NCBI GenBank assembly: GCA_033439795.1
Contig: JAUTDP010000005.1
Span: forward strand, 3,067,001-3,131,000
Source: Sordaria brevicollis
Taxonomy: Eukaryota; Ascomycota; Sordariomycetes; Sordariales; Sordariaceae
Reading direction: 5' to 3'
Length of the DNA stretch: 64,000 nt
The notes beneath the pieces were generated by a model. It searched no databases, was not told the DNA's origin, and was given only the letters and a program-made list of their open reading frames with translations. Within the stretch, counting starts at the first letter, position 1, and every line of letters begins with the position of its first letter. Below are positions 33,370 to 44,272 of the stretch, piece by piece. A program made the translations under genes and the position numbers.

Positions 33370-34982
33370 TTTTTGCGTCACCTACTCAAGTTGCGTACGA
33401 CTACGTGCGATTACCGGGGATCTATGGAGACGACAGCTATGGAGACGACAGCTACCTACCTAAGGATCTAAGAAGCTTGACGACAGGTATCTAGGACCTA
33501 AGACGACAGCCACCTAGACGACAGCAAACCAAATTATGGGACGATACCTACCTGAGGCGATACATACAGCATATACCATAGTATCGTTACGGACGCGGCA
33601 TTATACCTTACACAAGACCTTACCTTTATACCTACACTACATATATCTACGCTACTATAGCTCCTCTTTGAGAGAGTTGAGCTGCTTTCCTGGCTTCTTT
33701 ACATACCTCTACCTAGCCTCTCAAGACATTGGCTTGTACATAACCTCACCTACTTATAAAGTCTTTCTATAAGTCAACGACCTACTTCACCTCCCATTAC
33801 GACTTGCATTATCGGACGGGTTCCACTTTCTAAACGGACAACGGTACAGAAAAACAACGGAAACATGGTACGACCAGACGAAAAAAAGTGGCATGACTGG
33901 TTAACAGGACAGTCACCACCACCATCACCAAAAGGACAACCAAAACGGGTTGTGCAAGAACATGACGGCAATGAATCACGGCTTCACGGCTTACGGCTTA
34001 AAGTATCACGGTTACGATAAACGAGCATGGATCTTTTTTTCCAGGTTTTCTTTTATTTGGGGATAAGAGGCGTCGGTTACGGTCTGGTTTGCTAACCGGT
34101 TCGGAACGGTTTTCATGGTCTGCCCTGGTCTGTCTGGTCAGCCCTGGCCTGGTCAGCCCGGTCCTGGTGTGCGTTTTATAGTGTTATTATACCCATCTTA
34201 TTTTCCTTTAAAATACCCTAACGGTTGAGCAATGGCTCCTGCGGTTTCTTCCTTTTCTGGGTCTTTACTTCATTTCTTTCTTCTTTTTTTTACTTTGAGG
34301 ATGGTTGAGGCGTCGGAAAATTGGGGGTTGGCATGCAGAAGACAGGAGACAAGACTCATCAAAGGATGGGGAAAGGACAGCACCCATCTTCCACTTTGGC
34401 ATGGGGAAGGAATATAGGACATCTTTGGGTGTATGCTTATCTTGAGAGATACTGGATAAAGAAAGATTTCGACTTATTAGAGTAGAAATAAGAAGTATTA
34501 AATCAAGATTTGTCACAGATCACGGTGGCTTGACATTGTGTTTGGGAAATTTTGGAATATCTCTTTTTGTCTTGCTTTTCTTAAACTTCTTTTTACCCCG
34601 GGACGCCTAGACAGTCACTCAAACGATTCTTGCCTGACTTCGACGGCTACAATAACCCGACATGAAACTCTCCTGACTCCATCGCGCAAAACTTTTTGTT
34701 TTGATATAAGAAGGTCATGGGTCGTACTCCAACATTGACTTTTCTCTGTCCTCTCTTTCTCCTGAATTCCACCCCCTTCTTCCTAATTCCTCCCTCGCAA
34801 TTCCTCCTTTGTATCTCCTTCGTCGCAGGTACCTCTCCACAGCGCCGCGCTCAAGCAAAATATCCGATCGTCTTCGTCTTCGTCTTCGTCTTCCTTGGGA
34901 CAACAATCATTCATAGCGCCCTCAAGGCCTTTTCGATCATCTCGGCGGTGGTCATAACTCGTTGTTGTGTTGGTTCGGGGTT
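33370..34982. other. intergenic between convergent genes
   Basis: 3' flanks of the LrgAB-like and ssp1 genes. GGAGACGACAG/GACGACAG direct repeats lie at 33426-33525, AT-rich DNA with CTACCTA motifs at 33540-33780, and a CCTGGTC-rich patch at 34120-34170. No gene seen. Confidence 0.5.
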
Positions 34983-36237
34983 CTACTCGAGCCTGTTGAG
35001 GGGAGATGTTAGCGGTTCGTTCTTTGTGTTTCGTCGTCTTCCCCTTCCAACCACATCGTGAGCTCGCCTCATTACCGCCCACCCAATGCTGCGAACAGCA
35101 TGAACATCAAGAGCAGCAGATGTTGCTACCCACGAACAGCAGGGGCAGCAGGTACTGCCACAGCTTGAACCCAAATCCGAAGAGTATCACCACTCTTTCC
35201 CCTTTTCCATCCCCATGCCCACCCCACCCCCCTCCTCTTCACACCAGGGCAACAAAAAGGAAAGGAATAAACCTACCGCTCAATCAAATGCAACCCACTA
35301 GCCGTATCCACAATCCCGCTAATCTCGCCGGGCTTGAGCGCGAACGCCGCGTCCTCAAACTCCTTTTGCATGTCGCCCCTGCCGAAGTACCCCAGGTCGC
35401 CTCGCTTTCTAGCCGAGGAACAGTCGGATTCGGTTAGGGCGAGCTCGCCGAGGGAGATCTCGCCGGATTTGATGCGCTGTTCGAATGAGGAGAGGATGGA
35501 GTGGGCTTCGGGTTTGGAGCGGGTGATTTCGTTCTGTAAGTATCCCGAAGGGATGCGTCAGTAAATGGGCTCGACAAAAGGGAGAAGAAGGGAATGGCGA
35601 GGAATGGCGAGGATGGGAAATGGGAAGGGAGGGCGTAATGAGCTGCTGGTGTCACAAAACGAGCAACCCTCCGCAGGAGTCTCCCTGAAAGGGCCGCCGG
35701 AGGCAACAACGCCCACCCCACGCCGGGATGATGACACCAACGCTGGGCGCATTGCCATGACACCGCCGGCCAGCGCCCCGCAGGCATCGCCTCCCCAGCC
35801 CAACCCAACCTAATCCCCCCAAAAACCGAAGGGAAGCAGAAAAACGTACCTCACGCCAAGAACTAGGTCTCCGACTCTGCTTATGCTTGACCAACAAATG
35901 CGCACACCTGATCTTTCCCTCTTGTTGTCCCTGTCCACCACCACTTCTTGTCTGTTGCTGCTGCTGGGTGTTGCTGGATGGAGAATGGTACTTGGCCATG
36001 TAAATCTTGAGCTTGTCGACGTCGGTGCCCGAGGGGGGTTCCCAGCGGGAAGTCTTGGTGGCACTATTAAAATAGTAGGGGAGGTTCTTGGATTGGGAGT
36101 GGCGGACTTCCCAGTCTTCGGGGAGGCCGGTTTCGATGGTCTGTTGAAGGCAAGGGGTTAGATGGGTGGGAGTGGTGGGAGGAGGGAGCGGGAGGAGTGA
36201 GGAGGGGTCGGTGGAGGGGTGGACGTACGTTGGACAT
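34983..36237 (-). CDS. ssp1: peptidyl-prolyl cis-trans isomerase, Pin1/Ssp1 type (WW + parvulin)
   Basis: Four exons: complement(34983..34992, 35277..35533, 35850..36140, 36229..36237), 188 aa. Exon 1 is 9 nt (Met-Ser-Asn) and exon 4 is 10 nt (completes Arg, then Leu-Glu-stop). Introns have GTACGT/GTAGGT donors and CTAAC/CTGAC branch sites. The N-terminal WW domain reads LPEDWEVRHSQSKNLPYYFN to TSRWEPPS. A Gln/Gly-rich linker (five Gln in a row) leads to the parvulin domain: KIRCAHLLVKHKQSRRPSSW, then SDCSSARKRGDLGYFGRGDM and FALKPGEISGIVDTASGLHL. The basic phosphate-binding pair, the catalytic Cys-Ser region and the GDLG-F motif are all present. Such enzymes isomerise phospho-Ser/Thr-Pro bonds and in yeast (Ess1) act on the RNA polymerase II C-terminal domain. 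The Gln-rich linker is typical of the Neurospora protein. Confidence 0.93.
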
Positions 36238-38525
36238 TGTGGCGGTTGTGGACGTGGTGATTGGTTGTATATCTGTTGTAGAAGGCGGTGATGCTGGATT
36301 TGAGGTCAGTAAGCTGGTCGTTGAGTAAATAATCGTGTTGCGATCGCGACGGTGACGGAGAGGAGGGGCAGAAGTTTGGGAATACGAGATGCGCTTTGCG
36401 ATCGTGACCAACCGCGACTGGGATTGCGACGTACAACTACCTTGGCTTTGCGCAAGTAGGGCAATGGTTCAAGCAAGTAGAAATGCGATCGAGAAGATGA
36501 GAAATTAAAAGGAATTGGCAAGTGGGAGAATGCAACTTTTTAGATTGGGTTCAAGGAAGGAGAAGGAGGTAAAGCCAAGACTCGACGGCAATTGGGAGCT
36601 CTCCTTCGACACCTCGACTCGGACACTTCCACTTCGTCAGGGACGGCGTCAGCGCGGCCGGTGTCCACACCTCACAAGGCACAAAAAGCGGGGACTGGGG
36701 GCGGACGGCCGGGCGGGGAATGGGAGAGCGGGGTTCAAGGTACCCGCCCGGTTGGGGGAAGAGCTGTCAGGGGCACCGGTCTGTTAAAGTGTCAGTGTGA
36801 TGGTGTGCAGCTCAACAGGTTCTTGTCCTTGTCCAAATGTCCTCATGTGCCACGATTTTGGATCGGAAGAGGGTGCTTGGTCAGCTTGGGGCTGCTTATT
36901 CATGTCGCCATGATGGATTTGGTTCCCTACGGAGAATTGGAGTTGGGTTGCGGGAGTGAGGTTGACGAAGAGAGACTCTTGATACAAGCTGCACTAACAA
37001 TTAATTTACCTGGACCTCTTGTCTCTTTTTCATCCGACATCACGAACAAAGACTTTACAACATCAAAATTCATGAGGACAAGTACCGTCCCGCTGGTTCT
37101 CGTCAACAGCAACCGAGTGTGCGAACCTGCAGCCCGGTCGTGTGGCCCATTGTGCCGTGTAGCATCGGATGAGCACGATCATCCTCGTCCCCTCTCTTGA
37201 GACTCGTTGAGGCCTCTCAGCCGTGACTTTTGAGCCATCCACACACTTCTCGATTTGTCTTCAATTGCTGCATCGGGACACCCCACGCTACAGTCCCTTG
37301 GGGCCTCGTGATTCTCCATGCATAAAGTGGGTGCCACACCTTGATTTGTCTCCTGGATGGCTTTTGGTCACGGGTGGGCAGAAGGAGGACATCGAGATGG
37401 ATGATTCAATAAAGGTTATACCAAAATATGAGAAGAGAAAATGAACATCTTGAGGGTTTCGAAGAGGCTCCTACACTCTCACGATAGCTCCGAAATGCTC
37501 GTGGTCAACCCAATGACGTCGTTGTGGATTCCAGAGTCACTTGTGTAAGAGCCCCTGATGCGCTGTGATGGTGTACATCGGTCACAGACTCACAGTTGAC
37601 TGTGAACCAAGAACAAAACATTTCTGAAGAGGCATCATTGTCCAAAGAGGACCGAATCGTACATGTATTGCCTGCCGGTGAATTGAGTTTAGCGCCGGAT
37701 TTCAGGTGATTGATCTCGAATTTCCATCGGAGAAAGAGAACCTCAAGACAGCAATGGCTCATGCACAGCTCTAACAGCCAAACATTCGAAACCTTTGCAG
37801 AGCTCAACATCATCAAACAGTCTGCACCACATTTCGGTCTGACTGGCAAGTGGAAGTTGATTACCTACGCAACTGTTTCTGGCTGGCTGTTAAGGTTCTG
37901 CCCCTGACCATGCCCAAAGCGGCAAGGCGGTGAGCGTTTGACAGTGGCGGTCATCCCTGTCGCACTTCTTGAGCCCCGGTTTTTCAAGGTCCCAGGGCTG
38001 TTTCGGCCGGCAACTGCAGGGCAACTTGCAGGCGGGCAGTTGGCACGCTTGGATCCCCCAAACCCCGTCGAGCGTGACTGCAGTGCCCATCGTGCCTCAC
38101 TCTTGGTCCCCTTCACCTGTTTCTCTTACAATCTTCATTTTCCATTCCTCCAGCGAAGCTGTTTTAAATCATCTTTCAACGCTCTTTCTTCATAGAACAA
38201 ACTTCTTCTCTACAACATAAACTTGACCACTCGGAAAAGTATCCAATTGCTGCCATTAGCTTCCACCCAACTTCAGCTTGCTCTACTTGCTTAGCAGTTT
38301 TTGCATCCTTCTTCCGCCACCCACTCAACCCCAGCGAAACCAAGCCTTGTGTTTCGAGGTCTGATCGTCAATCACTTTCATCCATCCATCCACCCAACAA
38401 CAACTTCCACCACTTTTCTACAACAAAGAGCAGCGAAACACACCATCCTCGCTTCGTCCCGCTCTTCCACAAAACAACCTCCCATCTTTACACAACCACA
38501 CACACAACCAACAACAACCACCAAA
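36238..38525. other. divergent intergenic region, ssp1 to rpb9
   Basis: Contains the promoters of ssp1 (minus) and rpb9 (plus). The last 350 bases before the rpb9 ATG are pyrimidine- and A-rich, ending in CACAACCAAC-type leader and the favourable start context CCAAAATGTC. No other gene seen. Confidence 0.5.
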
Positions 38526-39245
38526 ATGTCGTCGCCCTCCGCTTCCAGCACCGGTGGCGCCAAGGCCGGCGAGAAGAAGCCCCTCGAGCAGATCACGTTC
38601 CGCTTCTGCTCCGAGTGCAGCAACATGTTGTACCCCCGCGAGGCCGAGGACGAGAACAAGCTGCTCTTCACCTGCCGCACCTGCAACTTTTCCGAGCCCG
38701 CCACCTCGTCGTGCATCTACCGCAACATTCTGAACAACGCCGCCGGCGAGACCGCTGGCGTCACGCAAGATGTCGGCTCTGATCCCACGGTGGGTGCTGC
38801 TGTCTCTTCTGTAGTTGTTGTTTCCTCTGGCGATGCTGCCGGCTTGTCGTCGTCGTCGTCGACCTCGACCACCAAGACTTTGCCCCGACCTACCGACGGA
38901 TCGACCTACATCTACTGCCAGTGCTGTGGCCGCATCGAGCTGTGCTCCAACCACTTTGCCGCTCCCCCTTCCGACTCCGAGTCGTCGTTTGCCGGAAGCG
39001 ATACCGAGTCTTTGTACGACCAGATGGCCGCTACCACCATCGATATGATCGACACCGTCGTCAGCAAGACCGAAACGGAGGCCATGCGCCGCGCCCGTGC
39101 CGAAGAGTATTTCTACAACCTGGTCGCCTTTGAGGATTACGAGGCCGAGGAGGGTTCCATGGATTTCGACAACATGGAGCTCGACGACAACGACATGGAG
39201 ATGGTGGCCTCGATCCAGCTGCCTGCCAAAGTTTCAGCTGCCTAG
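38526..39245 (+). CDS. candidate intron-retained RPB9 isoform with novel C-terminal domain, 239 aa
   Basis: If the first rpb9 intron is not removed, the frame runs on to TAG at 39243-39245. The product has the first 88 residues of RPB9 (zinc ribbon 1 and linker) and 151 new residues. The new part starts with a Val/Ser-rich linker and a Ser run. A compact Cys/His cluster follows (YIYCQCCGRIELCSNH: CX2C-X5-CX2H), then a helix-rich acidic domain with ATTIDMIDTVVSKTETEAMR and EEYFYNLVAFEDYEAEEGSM, ending LPAKVSAA. Codons in this stretch overwhelmingly end in C, G or T (GAC, GAG, ACC, GCC, ATC), as in the highly expressed exons, unlike ordinary intron DNA here. It lacks the second zinc ribbon. Whether the transcript exists is unknown. 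An internal ATG (MAATTIDMID) could alternatively start a nested short gene. Confidence 0.6.
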   Translation: MSSPSASSTGGAKAGEKKPLEQITFRFCSECSNMLYPREAEDENKLLFTCRTCNFSEPATSSCIYRNILNNAAGETAGVTQDVGSDPTVGAAVSSVVVVSSGDAAGLSSSSSTSTTKTLPRPTDGSTYIYCQCCGRIELCSNHFAAPPSDSESSFAGSDTESLYDQMAATTIDMIDTVVSKTETEAMRRARAEEYFYNLVAFEDYEAEEGSMDFDNMELDDNDMEMVASIQLPAKVSAA

Positions 39246-39801
39246 AACGGCACATCCTCGGCGCTCTCACGACGTTTACGACTTTTTTGATATTACTACG
39301 GTCAACATAGCGATTACGGTTACGGTTCACGGTTTACGGCATACCCATGTTACAACTACAACAGAGATTATAATGCATATCTTATAATCACAGCGACACG
39401 GTTTATTTTTTTGGGCACCGTTAGCAACGACATACGACTGGCACACAGCACAGCTATCACGACATAAAACCATCCGTCTGGTGGCGGGGCTCCGGTCGAG
39501 GAAAAGAGGCGATGATGACAAGCTGGACTTGACTCTTATTTTTGTCATATCATTTTGCTTCATGGCTTACATATGGCTAATTACTTCTTGCTTTTTCGTT
39601 TTTGTTTAGCTCCCCCGAGCCATCAACGAATGCCCTGCCTGCCACCACCCGGAAGCTGTCTTTTTCCAGTCCCAGCAGCGTACTTCGGAGACAGGAATGG
39701 TAAGACTTCACTATTCCCCTACGGTAACAGGAGTCGAGTGTTAACAGCAACTTTAGAAACTGTTTTACGTCTGCTGCGATTGCGGTAACATTTACCAGTA
39801 A
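38526..39801 (+). CDS. rpb9: RNA polymerase II subunit RPB9 (spliced form)
   Basis: join(38526..38789, 39610..39699, 39757..39801), 132 aa. The N-terminal zinc ribbon has FCSECSNMLYPREAEDENKL and FTCRTC (CX2C...CX2C), followed by the conserved linker QDVGSDPT. The C-terminal ribbon has LPRAINECPACHHPEAVFFQ, SQQRTSETGM and LFYVCCDCGNIY. The junction gives DPT-LPR, as in yeast RPB9, which supports the 820-nt first intron (donor GTGGGT, acceptor TTTGTTTAG). The second intron (39700-39756) has GTAAGA and a TTAAC branch. RPB9 sits on the jaw of polymerase II and affects start-site choice, fidelity and transcript cleavage with TFIIS. The final TAA overlaps a GTAAGT sequence at 39798, so a further intron and a slightly longer C terminus cannot be excluded. 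See the alternative product from the unspliced first intron. Confidence 0.88.
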
Positions 39802-40979
39802 GTGCGGCTATGGGAGGAACAGGCGCCATGGGGTATCATGACCTGACCCGGCGCAAAAGGGAGAAAGAAAGGGATATGGTAATTAGGAAAGAGCAACAAC
39901 ATAAAGGGGGTCATGAAAGAAGAATTTTGCATTATAAGCGGCGTTTGTACTACACTACACGAGGCAAAAGTGGCCGAGGTTTAGGGCGTTTAGATAGGTT
40001 TGCTTTTTTTCGAGATGCTTAGGCTTCATATTAGTTAAGTCAGGTGGTGTTTTAAATACTGTTGATGAGACGGGTACAAATATGTTCATGTTTCGGATTG
40101 GTGATCTAACTGTTGGACGTCAAATTTACTGTACTGTACAATATCATGCAGTGGTCGAAACTCGACGATTGAATGTCATGTCAAGAACTGAATTGGCACG
40201 TAAACTAGCCTGCTCATCAACACAGGTGCATTCTTGGTTTGTGAAATTATGTGATCGTTCTTGCTTTGCTGTACACATAAGAAAATTTATACATAAGGTA
40301 GTTGAGTGATCACCTTGATTTGGGTGATAATATCCAGAATGACGCAAATTCGGACTTGATGTACAGTCGCGATGTAATCCTTTGCCGGTAGCCGCTCCTT
40401 GTCTTGATGATGTTCTCACAACAGAAAAGAACAGAGAAAAATAACATCCGCCGATGAGTCTTGTCACGATCTGGTATGAGATGTTTTTGTTTGCTGCGCG
40501 TGATGTTCCTCTGCCGTTTCTCGAGAACATAACCATCTCCTAGTCTCATGATTTTTATACTCTCCATCTTGCGTTAAAAAAAAAGGCATCCCTCGTGAGT
40601 TTTCGTCCGGAGCAACTTGTAGACTCATCAGAACTCAGGGGCATCAGACCGCAACACTAGAGAATTCTTTAAGTGCCAGCCATCTCGCAAGTCCTTCCTG
40701 CTCAAAAAGTCATCGCCCGCTTCGGCACAACCACACGATCTCTGGCATATAGCTCTCTGTTTTCATCTACGACACAGCCAGCCAGGTCCAGGTCACTCAG
40801 TCACCAGCTCACACACACACACCTACGCAAACTTAGTTCGTTCGGTCTTCCATGGGTATTCATATTTTTGTCTTCTCATCCCATCGTACAGATCCATCGT
40901 ACACTCCCCATCCTCCTCCCCCATCCTCCTCCCCCCTTCTCACTCAAATCCTCCCCTCCCAGCTTCCAGCACCGAGCAT
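39802..40979. other. intergenic, 3' flanks of convergent genes
   Basis: Between rpb9 and the minus-strand uL14m gene. AT-rich in the middle, with only short frames. No gene seen. Confidence 0.5.
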
Positions 40980-42035
40980 CTAAGCCTGCATAGGCGCCAT
41001 ACTCAAAATCTTACTCCACTTCTTCTTCCTCAGCTCCTGGCCCACCACACCGTTGATTCGCGATCCGATGGGGTCGCCGGCCTTGTTAATCAACACGCAG
41101 GCGTTATCGTCGAACCGGACGACGGAGCCATCGCGTCTCTGCACTTTTTGCTTGGTCCTGACAACGACGGCGTGTCGGATGTCGCCCCGCTTGACTTTGG
41201 TGGCGGCGCTGGAGGCGGCCATGCCGGCGGAGTCGGCGCCGCGCTGTTTTTGGACTACTACTACTATGCGGTCGCCTGTTGTCATAGTGTTAGTTGTCTT
41301 GTTGGGGTTGAATATGATGGGGTCAACAGAGGAGGGAGCGGGCATGTGGGGTAAGGCTGGATGGAGGTGAAGGAAGGGAAGGGGTTGTGGTCTGGAGGTG
41401 GATGACGGGGGAAGAAGGGCGGAAAGTGATGAAGACGGGCCGGAGATATGGGAGAGGATGGCCGGGAGAGGGGGAAGAGGGTGGCCAGAGGTAAGGCGTG
41501 CGAGGGACGGAGGTCGGCCGGGAGAGGAGAGAGAGGGAATGTTGGTCGGGGTCTTTGGAGGAACGAGCGAGAGAGAGGTCGATGGGTGTTGCGCAAGCTA
41601 GTAGGGTAGGTGCGACACTCGTCGAGGCTGGATCGGTTCGAGAGGTATGATGTAGGGTATAAGATCAGAGGTTCCCTCCGGCCTTCAGGCAGAACCAAGA
41701 CAGGAGGATGTAGGTCGGCGACGAAAGTGTTCGTGATAGAGGACTCGGGCAGGAAATGTTCGGTGCAGCTTGTGCTCGACGACGGGATCGTGTTCGTGTG
41801 TTCGCATATATGAGGGGAATAGATTCGAGAATTGGAAAAGCGCATACCAATAGAAGCATGCCTCTTCTGGCCGACAACCATGGCGCACTCAACAAGGGCA
41901 GCGCCCGAGTTGTCGATGCAGTTGAGCATCGTCTGTTTACATCGGTCACTGTCAGCAACCTTTCCTCCATCAATCCCTTCTTCCACTGCAATGGCAACAA
42001 AAAACCGAGGGGAAACAAACCTTTAGTTGAATCAT
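40980..42035 (-). CDS. mrpl38: mitochondrial large-subunit ribosomal protein uL14m
   Basis: Three exons: complement(40980..41275, 41848..41932, 42021..42035), 131 aa. Exon 1 is only 15 nt (MIQLK). The introns are 88 nt (donor GTTTGT) and 572 nt (donor GTATGC, branch CTAAC), and the phases agree. The protein matches bacterial L14/uL14 along its length: [65 protein letters not shown] and [13 protein letters not shown]. uL14 lies at the subunit interface of the large ribosomal subunit. The mitochondrial rather than cytosolic type is inferred from the bacterial-like sequence and the yeast MRPL38 parallel. No cleavable presequence is seen, as in yeast Mrpl38. The 572-nt intron is long for this genome. 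Confidence 0.92.
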
Positions 42036-44272
42036 CTTGGGCAACTGTTACTCTATCGAGCCGTGCTTGGAGTGCAGTGACTGAAAGAGGAGACCGAAAC
42101 CCGGCAACTGAATGGGGATTCCACGGCACGGACAACAACGGACAACAACGGACACGGACTGACAAGCTGCTATCGTCTATCGCGGTCTCCGGGGCGGATT
42201 CCAGACTCTCCAGAACTCCAGAACTCCAATTGCGCCGTGCCGGCCGGCTGTTCGTCGTTTGGCCCGCCCGCTCGGCCCCATCGAAAATTCGCAGCGGGAC
42301 ACAAAAGGTACGTACCTTTCAAGGATTAGATAAGCAAACGCGCGCGCAGAACTAAAGGGACGCGCGCCAGCTGCAGCGAAAGAGAGAGAACGAAACTGGC
42401 GTCTGGCGCGGAAAGGTGGAGCCAATCGGGAGGGGTACAGTATGTACGCTCATGCATGCTCTTTAGCTGCTGGAATTTTCGGGGGTGGAGAGGAGGGCGC
42501 TAACGGGATTGGGAAGTACTTTGCAACACATGTGAACTTGGACTGTTTCTCTCGACGATAGCGAGGACTTGAAAGGAGTCGCTGATGAGAATAAAGATCA
42601 GATGGCAGAGAAAATCAGACTCAAGCTATCATGAATTTGGAGGAGTTGATGTGAGAATTTCCAATTCATGGAAAATGTGACTTTCTGATGACCTCCTAGG
42701 AGCAGCGAAGATGCGGCCCGTTTCCCAAGCCCGTGAAACAAGTCGCAAACATGGTGACCGGTTTCCAAGGACTTTTCATCCCATCTTCCGCTACAACGAT
42801 ATACACACAGTCAATACATCTCTATCATCTGTCTTCACTAGATATCATGGCTCCAAACTGAAGTAATCACTGTATATCTCTTCCCTCGTTGATTGTCGTA
42901 GGCGGTCAAGAGACGACCCCATCAGGTTAGAAACATTCCAGACGATGGATTCAGGGCTGATAATCTCAACCAATGACCATCTCAGCGCAACAGAGCTCCA
43001 GCCAGGATGAGCCGGGCAGCCGGCCGTCTCACGGCGTGTCTCCCCGCTCCCTCGTCGGCTGTCTCTCCAATTGTGATGATGGAATTTGCCTAGACCATTC
43101 CGAGGACCACCCAGAACCACCCAGGACCACCCGCTACCACGGCAACGAGTGGGATCGTGAAAAGAGGAGAAGGAGTGACTGGAGTGGTCCAGAGTCCAAG
43201 ATTTCAGGACCCCCTTTTGTTTTGTTTCTCCTTTTGTCTGTTGTTGTCATCATTCAAGTTCTCATCACTTTTTCCCTCTTCTGCCTCTCTCGTCTCTGTC
43301 ACAGCTTCCACCTTCGGCCAGGTCCTCAAACAAGGCTATTGCCTCATCCCTGCATGCTAGCCAAAAAGCAACAAGAAAAAAAAACAAAAAGCACACACCA
43401 CTTGGGTTGTCGTCTCGCATTCTCGCACAGCAAGCACACAGCACAGCTCAGCCGATACAATTCCCTCCACACTCACATAAGGACATAAGGAACATATGAC
43501 GGCAACCGGACCACTCCAACTTGTCCCAGTCTGACCAACCACCCACCACCAACAAGGAACACCGCAAAAAGGACCCTCCCCCCATCCATCTTTTCATCCA
43601 AGTTGCAACAAGTCCTCCTCAGCTTTCCCCAAGGTCTCGGCCGCCCGCCCTTCTTTTTTGCAACGCAACCTCATTTGCGACCACAGACACACACACACAG
43701 TCCTGTTACTCCCGTCCTCTTGTCCTCCCGTCAATCCCCAACAAGTCTGTCCCTTTCGATCAAACCTGCATCAATATTGCAAAAGGTCGTCAACACCACC
43801 ACCACCACCACTTACGTCGACTGCGCCTGTCATTGTCAGCCACTGTCGAGTCGCATTGGTTGCAATTGACCCGGTTGTGACATCGTGAGACCCGAGCCGG
43901 AGAAGAGTGCTGCATTCACTTTGGCATCAGCCCTTAGTCTTCTCTCAATTGCTGACGGAAACGAGAGTGCGCCTTTGTCTGCCGCTCCTGCAATCCTTCC
44001 CTCTCTCTGATCCACTGACTCCAACTCGATATCCGATCTGACCACCTCAGGCTACTTTTTACTTTGGCGCATATCGCAGCATCCGCTCTTTGCTCTTTCT
44101 GTTTGCAGAGGTGGACCTGGCACTTGTGCTTTCCCCTCACTCCGACCAACAACAGCAGCAGATCAATTGACCAACCGAGGACTCAATAACAATCCCAATC
44201 TTTTCTCGAAACAATCATTCAATCTAACCCGATATCCGTCCTGTCGCAACAGTCGGTGGCCGACCTTGCACC
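42036..44272. other. divergent intergenic region and long set-9 leader
   Basis: Lies between the starts of uL14m (minus) and set-9 (plus). From about 43350 to 44272 plus-strand DNA is C/A/T-rich and G-poor, typical of a long Neurospora 5' leader; it contains an ACACAC microsatellite near 43685 and a CACCAC run near 43795. No gene seen. Confidence 0.5.

Noticed and set aside
32332..33381. 349-codon minus-strand frame opposite the LrgAB-like gene
   Set aside because: A mirror of the well-supported plus-strand coding sequence, made possible by GC-rich third positions.
34717..35061. Plus-strand 114-codon frame
   Set aside because: Lies antisense to the last intron and exon of ssp1 and is pyrimidine-rich chance sequence.
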